Assembly: GCA_017540285.1 (NCBI GenBank)
Contig: JAFYBI010000503.1
Coordinates: 1-15,139, forward strand
Direction: 5' to 3'
Source of the DNA: Clostridia bacterium
GTDB lineage: Bacteria; Bacillota; Clostridia; Oscillospirales; CAG-272
DNA: 15,139 nt
Position numbers and translations under genes: made by a program. Position 1 is the first letter of the stretch. Every line of letters starts with the position of its first letter. Positions 6,702-13,136 of this stretch are shown here, piece by piece. A model generated the notes under the pieces. The model ran no database searches, was not told where the DNA came from, and saw nothing but the letters and a program-made list of their open reading frames with translations.

Positions 6702-7697
6702 TCACAGCTCATTTGCGGCGTCGATCAGCGCGCAGAGGTTTTCAAACGGAACATCCGCCTGAATGCCCTGCGCGGCAGCGATGAGGTAGCCCCCGTTATC
6801 CGAAAGCGCAGCGGTCACGCGTCTCGTCTCCTCCCGCACCTCGTCGGGGGTGCCGTACGGAAGCGTCCTCTGCGTGCTGATCCCGCCCCAGAAGGTCAGA
6901 ACCGCGCCGAACGCCCGTTTCAGCTCGAAAATGTCCATGCACTCCGGCTGCAGGGGATTGAGCACATTCGCTCCCATCTCACAGAGATCGGGCATGATCT
7001 TCGAGATATCGCCGCAGGAGTGGACCCATACGTCGAGCCCCGCGCCGTGAATCAGATCGTATTCCTTCCGGGCGCCGGGCTTCAGCATCGTCCGCCAGGT
7101 CCCCGGCGACATCAAAAGGTCGCGCTGGGATCCCCAGTCGTTTCCGAGAAGCACGCCGTCGAGGCCGGGGGTTTCGACGATCTGCTTCAGGATCGAGAGG
7201 TTCTTTTCGGTGATGAAGTCGAGCAGTTCCATGGCGAATTCCGGCTCTGCCGCCATATCCGCGAGGAAGTACTCGAGCCCGCGGGAGAAGTACGCCTTCT
7301 CAAAATCGCTCGTCCAGACCTCGGCGAGAACGTAGGCGTCCGTGTATTCCCGCAGGTTGCGCACCGATTCCGCAAAGACCTCACAGGACCCGAAATCGAC
7401 GGTCCCGGGGATGAAGTCCGGCGTGTCCTCCATTTTGTACGCGGGCGGAAGGTCCTTCCAGTCCCACCACGGAAAGTTTTCGAGAAAGCAGACGTGATTC
7501 CCCAGGCTGAAGTACAGCGAATTGCGGTATCCGAGCTTTCCCTCGGCGTGCAGCTTCCGCATGTCCTCCCGCCCGTAGTGTTCCCAGAGCGGTTTGCCGT
7601 ATTTTTGCAGTCCGTCCGGCGCGAGATGGAAGAACGTCGGCGTCTTGTCCGGCGTCTCGTGGCGGATCGCGGCTATAACTCTCTCCCGTCTTGTCAT
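6702..7697 (-). CDS. Uroporphyrinogen decarboxylase (UroD/MtaA)-family protein
   Basis: A 331-residue TIM-barrel protein of the UroD superfamily, which includes haem-pathway decarboxylases and corrinoid/coenzyme M methyltransferases (MtaA, CmuA). It opens MTRRERVIAAIRHETPDKTP, the usual family start. VHSCGD (225-230) provides His226 and Cys228, like the zinc-binding H-x-C of the methyltransferase branch, and FWGGISTQRTLP (269-280) and a C-terminal GIQADVPFENL are typical of the group. No haem, corrinoid-protein or methanol-type genes are nearby; it is the first gene of a sugar-uptake operon, so true uroporphyrinogen decarboxylase activity is unlikely. A methyl-transfer or demethylation step on a substrate is possible but unproven. 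The start at 7697 has GGAGG at 7707-7703, five bases away. Control probably comes from the promoter at 7820-7848 and the AraC regulator. Confidence 0.85.
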   Translation of the reverse strand: MTRRERVIAAIRHETPDKTPTFFHLAPDGLQKYGKPLWEHYGREDMRKLHAEGKLGYRNSLYFSLGNHVCFLENFPWWDWKDLPPAYKMEDTPDFIPGTVDFGSCEVFAESVRNLREYTDAYVLAEVWTSDFEKAYFSRGLEYFLADMAAEPEFAMELLDFITEKNLSILKQIVETPGLDGVLLGNDWGSQRDLLMSPGTWRTMLKPGARKEYDLIHGAGLDVWVHSCGDISKIMPDLCEMGANVLNPLQPECMDIFELKRAFGAVLTFWGGISTQRTLPYGTPDEVREETRRVTAALSDNGGYLIAAAQGIQADVPFENLCALIDAANEL

Positions 7698-7737
7698 GAC
7701 GTCCTCCGTCGGCTGTGTGGTGCGGGGCCGATCCCTC

Positions 7738-7766
7738 TTGCGATTCCGGCAAAAATGTGCTATAAT
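7738..7766 (+). promoter_or_regulatory. Promoter for the AraC-family regulator gene
   Basis: TTGCGA (7738-7743), a 17-base spacer and a perfect TATAAT (7761-7766), with TG at 7758-7759 making an extended -10. Transcription would begin near 7773, giving a ~120-base leader before the regulator start at 7893. A TTTTGTCCGCA element lies just downstream at 7783-7793, where a bound regulator could block this promoter. Confidence 0.75.
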
Positions 7767-7782
7767 GACGGTGATGAATACA

Positions 7783-7883
7783 TTTTGTCCGCAAATGATC
7801 CGGCCGGTTTCTCTGTTTCATTATAGCATAAGCCGGCAGGAAAGAAAATGGCGTTTTGTCCGCATTCTTTGGCTTTTTGTCCG
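7783..7883 (+). promoter_or_regulatory. Three direct repeats TTTTGTCCG, likely AraC-regulator operators
   Basis: Copies are at 7783-7793 (TTTTGTCCGCA), 7854-7864 (TTTTGTCCGCA) and 7875-7883 (TTTTGTCCG). The last two start exactly 21 bases apart, two helical turns, as in the araI1/araI2 half-sites bound by AraC dimers. They fall at about -41 to -51 and -62 to -70 of the predicted leftward start near 7813. The third copy ends on the regulator gene's GGAGG. That the neighbouring regulator binds here is inference. Confidence 0.6.
7820..7848 (-). promoter_or_regulatory. Promoter for the leftward sugar operon
   Basis: Read leftward, a perfect TATAAT (7825-7820) is preceded by TGC (extended -10). 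At 17-base spacing the -35 is only TTTTCT (7848-7843), a 3/6 match, which suggests activator dependence. The predicted start near 7813 gives a ~115-base leader before the UroD-like ATG at 7697. Confidence 0.68.
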
Positions 7884-7892
7884 GAGGTTTCC

Positions 7893-8798
7893 ATGAAGAG
7901 TCCCCTGAGCGGCAGCCCCGCGGCGCTCCCGGCGTCGGAGCTGAACACCTGCCGGTTCATCCGTCGGAATCAGGACATCCTCCTCGGTCCGCGCGCCGAG
8001 CTTTTGTTTCACGTCCAGTACGTCGGCCACTATCTCTGCCGGCGCGAATTCCACATCAAGCGGCGCATGGGACAGTCCGCCCTGCTTCTGCTCAGTCTCA
8101 CAGGCGAGGGCGAGCTCCGCTATCAGGGGGCCAGGTACCGCCTCGCAAGGGGAGCGTGCGTCCTGATCGACACCCGGATCGAACACGAGTATTACCCGCT
8201 CGGCGACGACTGGGAATTCAAATTCCTGCACTTCTGGGGCGGCACGAGTCTCGAATTCCTCACGGAGTTGCGCGGACCCGTGCGCGAGCTCGGGAACGAA
8301 GAGTTCGCGCGGACGGAGGCGATCCTCGATTCGATCCTCGAAGAGACCGAGGCCGATGTGATCGACGATTATCCGCGCCTCTCCGGCGAGATCTATTCGC
8401 TTCTCATGCTTCTTCTGTCCCATGACGAGAACCGCGCGGACCATCAGTCGGCAGGCTGCCGGGCCATTCCCGACATCCTCGCCTACATCCGCAGCAACTA
8501 CAGCCGCAAGATCACGACGGAGGAGATCGCGGATTCCGTCAATCTGTCGCGCTCCTACCTCTCCGAGCTCTTTCGGAAAAAGATCGGGATGCCGCCGCAC
8601 GAATACGTGACGCAGTACCGCCTGTCCGTGGCGAAGACGATGCTCTCGAACACGGCGCTGTCCGTCACGGAGATCGCGGAGCAGACGGGCTTTCGGGACA
8701 TTTTCGCCTTTTCCCGCGTGTTCCGCCGATGCGTCGGGATCTCCCCCGTCGCCTACCGCAGCAGATACGCGGCGGAGGACCTCCCCTCCTCCGGATAA
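7893..8798 (+). CDS. AraC-family transcriptional regulator
   Basis: A 301-residue AraC/XylS-type regulator. Residues ~35-115 form a cupin-like sugar-sensing domain: a GEGELRYQG strand pair, then LARGACVLIDTRIEHEYYP. The C-terminal ~100 residues hold two helix-turn-helix motifs: one around 207-228 (KITTEEIADSVNLSRSYLS) and one around 256-279 (LSVTEIAEQTGFRDIFAFSR), ending with the family's GISPVAYRSRY. It is divergent from the UroD/binding-protein/glycosidase operon, so it most likely senses a sugar and activates that operon. The start at 7893 has GGAGG at 7883-7887, five bases away. A second possible start at 7848 (AGGA upstream) would add 15 residues, FCP-rich and encoded by the repeat DNA itself, so I prefer 7893. 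The gene ends at a hairpin shared with the opposing transglutaminase gene. Confidence 0.9.
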   Translation: MKSPLSGSPAALPASELNTCRFIRRNQDILLGPRAELLFHVQYVGHYLCRREFHIKRRMGQSALLLLSLTGEGELRYQGARYRLARGACVLIDTRIEHEYYPLGDDWEFKFLHFWGGTSLEFLTELRGPVRELGNEEFARTEAILDSILEETEADVIDDYPRLSGEIYSLLMLLLSHDENRADHQSAGCRAIPDILAYIRSNYSRKITTEEIADSVNLSRSYLSELFRKKIGMPPHEYVTQYRLSVAKTMLSNTALSVTEIAEQTGFRDIFAFSRVFRRCVGISPVAYRSRYAAEDLPSSG

Positions 8799-8808
8799 CG
8801 AAAAACAA

Positions 8809-8857
8809 CCGCGCGGTCCTCCGATGCAGCGATGCAGGGAAGACCGCGCGGCTTATT
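8809..8857. terminator. Bidirectional terminator between regulator and transglutaminase genes
   Basis: A perfect 10-base stem, CCGCGCGGTC (8809-8818) with GACCGCGCGG (8842-8851), encloses a 23-base loop. Rightward it is followed by CTTATTT; leftward by TTGTTTTT. It lies between the stops of two convergent genes (8798 and 8868) and likely serves both, with the better T tail on the minus strand. Confidence 0.85.
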
Positions 8858-8867
8858 TGATATCCGT

Positions 8868-11069
8868 TCAGATCGCGAGGAAATACCGCACCCAGATCCA
8901 CCTCAGGGGATTCGACGTCTTCCGCCGTTCCGCCGTGAGCATATCCGCCGCCGCCGTGACGAGCGCAAGGTCTTCCTCCGTCGCCGCGTGATTGCTGAAC
9001 CGCGCGCGGAGAGCGGCTTCGCGGACCCGGGCGGGGACCTCTTTATTCATTGCGTCGGCGAGCCATGCGGCATAGCGGTACCGCGCGAGGAGCTGACGGT
9101 TCCGGTCCCCGCGGCGGAAGTCGGCACGCCGTATCGCCTTCATGACGAACGGCCACGCGGCAGCCGCGAGGAGCACGGGAATCAGGATCGCGGCGGCCAG
9201 CGGGACCTTCCTCCCACGCGGCGCGTCGACATCGGCCGGAGCGGGATCGTCCCGTTCACGCGGCGCGGCTTGGTTGTCGTCTCCGCGCAGGTTCGGCAGG
9301 GGAGCCGTCGGCGACACGGGGGTGCTGTCCTCCTCTTCGGCGACCTCCACGGAGGACGTCACCTCGAGCATCCGCCACGAAGCGTTCGATTCGTCGAAAT
9401 ATTCCACCCACGCGTGCGCGTCGCCCTGCGTCACGGTCGTCCATTGCCCCCCGACGGCATGGGCCAGGTACCCGGTGACATACCGCGCCGGAATGCCCAG
9501 CATCCGCAAGAGGACCGTCGCCGCGCTCGCAAAGTGGACGCAGTAGCCCGTGTCGCTGTCTTTGAGGAACCACGCGACGAAGTCTTCGCCGACCGGCATC
9601 CGTTCGGTGTCGAGATCGTACGTCGCCGAATTGCGCACATAATTCGCCGCCTCGAAGACCACGTTGGGATCCTCCGGGTCGAAGAGGTTGACGATATCGG
9701 CAAGCTCCTCCGCGGTCGTGTCGGGCACCATGGTGTACGACGGGTCCAGCGCGTTGTAATATGCCGGGGAGACCGGGGCATAGTACGCGTTCGGCTTGAA
9801 GAGGACGGTGTAATGATCGATCTTTTTCTGAACGCTGACATACTGGTCATAGTGGGGGAACGATCCCGCGGGAAGCTCGGTCGGCGTATAGGGCAGGTAG
9901 AGGATCCCGGTCGGACGGGCCGTGCGGACCAGAAGCTGTTCTTCGGGCGCAGCGGGCGTGATGAGCGAATCCGCGCGGACGCCCGGCATTTCCTCCCACT
10001 GCACCCAGCGGGATCCGTCGTACCAACCGTAGGACATCCCGCGCAGGTAATACGTCCGGGTGGTGTCGGAGTAGATCTCCATCGCCGGGATCTCGGAGTC
10101 GGTCTGCGGCCCCACGAGAGACAGGTTGACCGTGGACGGATTCGAGTTCCAGACATACGCGCCGATCGCCTCGGCGAGAAGATCGGAAGGACGGGATTCG
10201 CCGGTTTTTTTGTTTCCCCGGCCGCGAAGGCGCGTATTCCCGAAGTCGAGGATCCGCTTCACCGCCGTATCCGCCCAGTCTGGACGGACATATTTGTCCC
10301 CGACCGTGCCGCAGAGAAGACAGAACGCCGTCGCCGGGACCATGAAAACGAGCAGGACACGGCGTGCGGAGGCGGGATCGCGCTGCCGCATCAGGGAGGC
10401 GAGGATCAGTACGATGTGCGCGGCGAGCAGAAAGAGGAACGGCAGACGCGGCGGCTCGGTCTGGAACAGGACGCAGTGCGCGCCGACCGCGACGATGTTG
10501 AGCGCGGAAAACCAGATCGAGTTGAGGCGCCGCATGAGAAGGAAGGCGGTGAAGAGCGCGACGGCGAGCCCGACGAGGAGCAGCGCTTCCCGCAGCGTAT
10601 CCGTCGGAATGTACGAGAAGCGGGGCACGCGGAGAATGTCGAAGACAAGATCGCGCAAAAGCCCGCGGCGCGTGAGCTGCCAGAGGAGATCACGGAACTC
10701 CACGGCGAGGAGCGCGCGTCGCCAGACGATCCATCCGATCCCGGCGAGCGAGAGCCCCAGATACCACCATCCCGGCTTCGGGAGGAGGGAGACGGCGATC
10801 GCGAGGACCGTCAGGGCGAGGAGCAGGATGGGCAGCATCCGGATCCTGCTCTCCGTGATTCGGATCCCGCGGTACGCGTTGCCGTTCAGACCGAACGCGT
10901 CGAGGATTTGCGCAAAGACATGACTGCCGTCGTCCCCGATCTGGATATCGTAGAAATCGACGAGCAGCAGCAGGTTGGTATAGGCGACGGCAAAGGCGGT
11001 CACGGCGACGGTCAGCGCGTCGGCGATCCGTGCGGCGATGCCGCTTTTTTGAGCGAAAAGATGAGGCAT
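8868..11069 (-). CDS. Membrane-anchored transglutaminase-like protein (TgpA type)
   Basis: A 733-residue membrane protein of the TgpA type. The N-terminal ~280 residues hold several hydrophobic helices. An extracytoplasmic region then leads to a transglutaminase-like core: GYCVHFASAATVLLRMLGIP with Cys510, GDAHAWVEYF with His552, and a third position where the usual Asp of D-P-T is Glu569 in MLEVTSS. An acidic Pro-rich linker (~575-618), a last membrane helix (~622-643) and a cytoplasmic tail follow. Proteins of this layout occur with MoxR and DUF58 partners and are thought to act on cell-surface proteins as proteases or cross-linkers; the substrate is unknown. The start at 11069 is 13 bases after the DUF58 stop, without a strong ribosome site, so translational coupling is likely. 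The open frame upstream overlaps DUF58 and is rejected. Confidence 0.88.
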   Translation of the reverse strand: MPHLFAQKSGIAARIADALTVAVTAFAVAYTNLLLLVDFYDIQIGDDGSHVFAQILDAFGLNGNAYRGIRITESRIRMLPILLLALTVLAIAVSLLPKPGWWYLGLSLAGIGWIVWRRALLAVEFRDLLWQLTRRGLLRDLVFDILRVPRFSYIPTDTLREALLLVGLAVALFTAFLLMRRLNSIWFSALNIVAVGAHCVLFQTEPPRLPFLFLLAAHIVLILASLMRQRDPASARRVLLVFMVPATAFCLLCGTVGDKYVRPDWADTAVKRILDFGNTRLRGRGNKKTGESRPSDLLAEAIGAYVWNSNPSTVNLSLVGPQTDSEIPAMEIYSDTTRTYYLRGMSYGWYDGSRWVQWEEMPGVRADSLITPAAPEEQLLVRTARPTGILYLPYTPTELPAGSFPHYDQYVSVQKKIDHYTVLFKPNAYYAPVSPAYYNALDPSYTMVPDTTAEELADIVNLFDPEDPNVVFEAANYVRNSATYDLDTERMPVGEDFVAWFLKDSDTGYCVHFASAATVLLRMLGIPARYVTGYLAHAVGGQWTTVTQGDAHAWVEYFDESNASWRMLEVTSSVEVAEEEDSTPVSPTAPLPNLRGDDNQAAPRERDDPAPADVDAPRGRKVPLAAAILIPVLLAAAAWPFVMKAIRRADFRRGDRNRQLLARYRYAAWLADAMNKEVPARVREAALRARFSNHAATEEDLALVTAAADMLTAERRKTSNPLRWIWVRYFLAI

Positions 11070-11082
11070 GGCGGTCAATCCA

Positions 11083-12018
11083 TCAGACTTCAAGGCGGTA
11101 GTGCCAGTCGGCCGCGGGGAGAGGGTGTTCTTTCGTTTCCTCGTGCAGCGGCTCGGCGAGGAGGCGCAGGAAGAGCGCGTCGAGATCGGAGGCGCATTCG
11201 ATCCGCACGGCGTCCCCGCTGCCGCGCTCAAAGACGGTGTGCGGGATCTCCATGCCGAGAAGCTCCGACGAAACCCAGGCGAGGGCGTCGAGCGTCCGGT
11301 CGGCATCCCCCCGTCCCGCGGGCATCGCATAACTCACGAGCGCGCGGCGGTTCAGAGCCTCCTGAGCCTCGCGGACGATGAGATCGTCGGTCTTGGCGGA
11401 GACCTTCCAGTGCACGGTCCGCATGGGATCGCCCGGCCGGTATTCGCGCAGCTCGTGGATCTCCGAGAATCCGCCGCCGGGCTTCGGTCTGGTCGAGACG
11501 GCGCGGAGCGCGGTGAAATCGGGGAGCGCGGCAGGCGGCGCGGCGACGGGCGTGACAGAGATGCGGGCGGGAGGCGGAACCGCGGCTCCGAACGAAAAGA
11601 AGGAAAAGAGGCCGAGAAAATCGGAGACCTGCGCCCGCTTCACCTCGATCTGCCAGATGCCGCAGTGCGCCGCGGAGAACGGGATCTCACCGGACGGCGG
11701 TGTGCGGAAGCGCTTCGCGGTCTTTTGGTTGTCCATGCGGTCGAAGAGCACGACCCGGATCTCCCCCGGCAGGACGCACGGACGGCCTTTGGAGAGGAAG
11801 GCCACGCGGATCATGGCCTTGCCGCCGCGCGGGACGGTCTCCGGCGCATCGATCAGGACGGTGAGCTGCCGCGCGAAGGGAAGGGAAAGCAGAAAGGACA
11901 AAAGCGGCAGGCCGAGGATGGCGAGGAAGAGAACCACGGAGATCCAGCTGTCGTAGAAGAGCGCGAACGCCGCGGCGGAGAGCAGAAAGAGAAAATAAAG
12001 GATCCGGCGGATGAGCAT
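11083..12018 (-). CDS. DUF58-family membrane-anchored protein
   Basis: A 311-residue DUF58 protein. Two N-terminal membrane helices (about 5-23 and 26-47) are followed by a beta-rich region and the family signature: ELREYRPGDPMRTVHWKVSA (189-208), then KTDDLIVRE. The domain is distantly related to von Willebrand factor A modules, and the protein is usually encoded between a MoxR ATPase and a transglutaminase, as here. It is thought to work with the MoxR ATPase as an assembly or activation complex, but its biochemical role is not settled. The gene begins three bases after the MoxR stop, and its ribosome site (GAGGGTG) lies inside the MoxR 3' end. The C-terminal VWA-like part is short, with no full metal-site motif that I can point to. 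Confidence 0.9.
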   Translation of the reverse strand: MLIRRILYFLFLLSAAAFALFYDSWISVVLFLAILGLPLLSFLLSLPFARQLTVLIDAPETVPRGGKAMIRVAFLSKGRPCVLPGEIRVVLFDRMDNQKTAKRFRTPPSGEIPFSAAHCGIWQIEVKRAQVSDFLGLFSFFSFGAAVPPPARISVTPVAAPPAALPDFTALRAVSTRPKPGGGFSEIHELREYRPGDPMRTVHWKVSAKTDDLIVREAQEALNRRALVSYAMPAGRGDADRTLDALAWVSSELLGMEIPHTVFERGSGDAVRIECASDLDALFLRLLAEPLHEETKEHPLPAADWHYRLEV

Positions 12019-12021
12019 GGC

Positions 12022-12948
12022 TTACACCCTCGGGGAGGAGGTCTTCGCAACGATCTGCTTCAGAATCAGATCGGGCCCTGTGTCCGCGGTCTGTGCTTCC
12101 GGCGCGAGGAGGAGACGGTGCTCCACGGTCTTCGGGAATGTGTAGGCAATGTCCTGCGGGATGACGTAATCCCGCCCGCGCATATACGCCGCAGCCTTCG
12201 CCATCGAGACGAGGGAGAGGGTCGCGCGGGGAGACGCCCCCCGGAGGATCATCCCGCCCCCGCGCGTCGCCGTGATGAGCGAGATGGCGTAGCGGACGAC
12301 GTCCTCCTTGATATAGACCGAGGCGGCTTCCCGCTGCATCCCGGCGAGCCCTTCCGCCGTGACGACGGGTTCGATCCGATCGATCGGATTGCCGTCGAGG
12401 CGGTTCTGCACCATTTCAAATTCCGCGTCTTTGTCGGGATAGCCGAGCGAGAGGCGGATGGTGAAGCGGTCCATCTGGGAATCCGGGAGAAGCTGGGTCC
12501 CCGCCGCGCCGGTCGGATTCTGCGTCGCCATGACGAAGAACGGCTCCGGCAGGCGGTAGGTGTTCCCGTCGACCGTGACCTGTCCCTCCTCCATCGCTTC
12601 GAGAAGCGCGGACTGGGTGCGGGAGGTCGCGCGGTTGAGCTCGTCCGCGAGGAAGAAATTGCAGAGCACGGCGCCGGGCTGATAAACCATGCGGCCGGTC
12701 TCGCGCTGATAGACGGAATAGCCCGTGATGTCGGAGGGCAGGATGTCCGGCGTGAACTGCACGCGCCCGAACGAGAGCCCGAGCGCCTTCGAAAACGCGA
12801 GCGCGGCTGTCGTCTTTCCGACGCCCGGCATGTCCTCGAGCAGGACGTGACCGCGCGCGAGGATCGCCATGAGGATCCACACAAGGGTCTGATCCTTGCC
12901 GGAGACGGCTTTTTTGACTTCCTTCAGAATCTGCTGGGTAGGGTTCAT
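12022..12948 (-). CDS. MoxR-family AAA+ ATPase
   Basis: A 308-residue MoxR-type AAA+ ATPase, a cytoplasmic chaperone-like motor. Walker A is MPGVGKTT (40-47), Walker B is FFLADELNRA (98-107), sensor 1 is ATQNP (141-145), QMDRF holds the presumed arginine finger Arg161, and RGASPRATLSL is the sensor-2 region. LLEAMEEGQVTVDG is the usual MoxR stretch. The start at 12948 is chosen because AAGGAG lies at 12960-12955, six bases away. An in-frame ATG at 13017 has no ribosome site and lies between the -10 box and the -35 box, upstream of the predicted RNA start. It is the first gene of the MoxR-DUF58-transglutaminase operon and probably remodels its membrane partners. Confidence 0.94.
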   Translation of the reverse strand: MNPTQQILKEVKKAVSGKDQTLVWILMAILARGHVLLEDMPGVGKTTAALAFSKALGLSFGRVQFTPDILPSDITGYSVYQRETGRMVYQPGAVLCNFFLADELNRATSRTQSALLEAMEEGQVTVDGNTYRLPEPFFVMATQNPTGAAGTQLLPDSQMDRFTIRLSLGYPDKDAEFEMVQNRLDGNPIDRIEPVVTAEGLAGMQREAASVYIKEDVVRYAISLITATRGGGMILRGASPRATLSLVSMAKAAAYMRGRDYVIPQDIAYTFPKTVEHRLLLAPEAQTADTGPDLILKQIVAKTSSPRV

Positions 12949-13008
12949 GGGGAGCTCCTTTTGATCTGCGGCGCCGTGGGCGGAGATGCGTTCGATGATT
13001 TCCTCTTT

Positions 13009-13037
13009 ATCATACAAATTTCGCGCGTGTATGTCAA
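13009..13037 (-). promoter_or_regulatory. Promoter of the MoxR-DUF58-transglutaminase operon
   Basis: Read leftward, a perfect TTGACA (13037-13032), a 17-base spacer and TATGAT (13014-13009), one mismatch from consensus. The predicted RNA start near 13002 leaves a ~54-base leader before the MoxR ATG. This looks like a strong housekeeping promoter; no operator is evident. Confidence 0.85.
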
Positions 13038-13082
13038 GATGGATGCTGTATCTTTATGCGGAAAAGTTGTAAAGTTTTTCTC

Positions 13083-13121
13083 ACAAAAAGACCGCCGTTC
13101 CGATGGGAGAACGGCAGTCTT
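13083..13121 (-). terminator. Terminator after the histidine kinase gene
   Basis: Read leftward, a 13-base stem pairs AAGACTGCCGTTC (13121-13109) with GAACGGCGGTCTT (13100-13088) with a single G-T wobble. The loop is 8 bases and the stem runs into TTTTTG. It starts 15 bases after the kinase stop and separates it from the MoxR operon. Confidence 0.92.
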
Positions 13122-13136
13122 GGAAAACCGGACCGG

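Noticed and set aside
6165..7826. 553-residue open frame on the plus strand
   Set aside because: It is antisense to the binding-protein and UroD-like genes and crosses the intergenic promoter region; no domain is visible.
7848..7892. Upstream ATG at 7848 as the regulator start
   Set aside because: It has a weak AGGA site, but the extra residues are encoded by the operator-like repeats; 7893 has GGAGG at ideal spacing. It is not fully excluded.
8832..11381. 849-residue open frame on the plus strand
   Set aside because: It lies opposite the transglutaminase gene, whose motifs and membrane helices are convincing. The plus-strand translation is Arg/Asp/Glu-rich with no recognisable domain, a usual mirror frame in GC-rich DNA.
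12949..13017. N-terminal extension of the MoxR protein from the ATG at 13017
   Set aside because: It starts inside the promoter, upstream of the predicted RNA start, and lacks a ribosome site.
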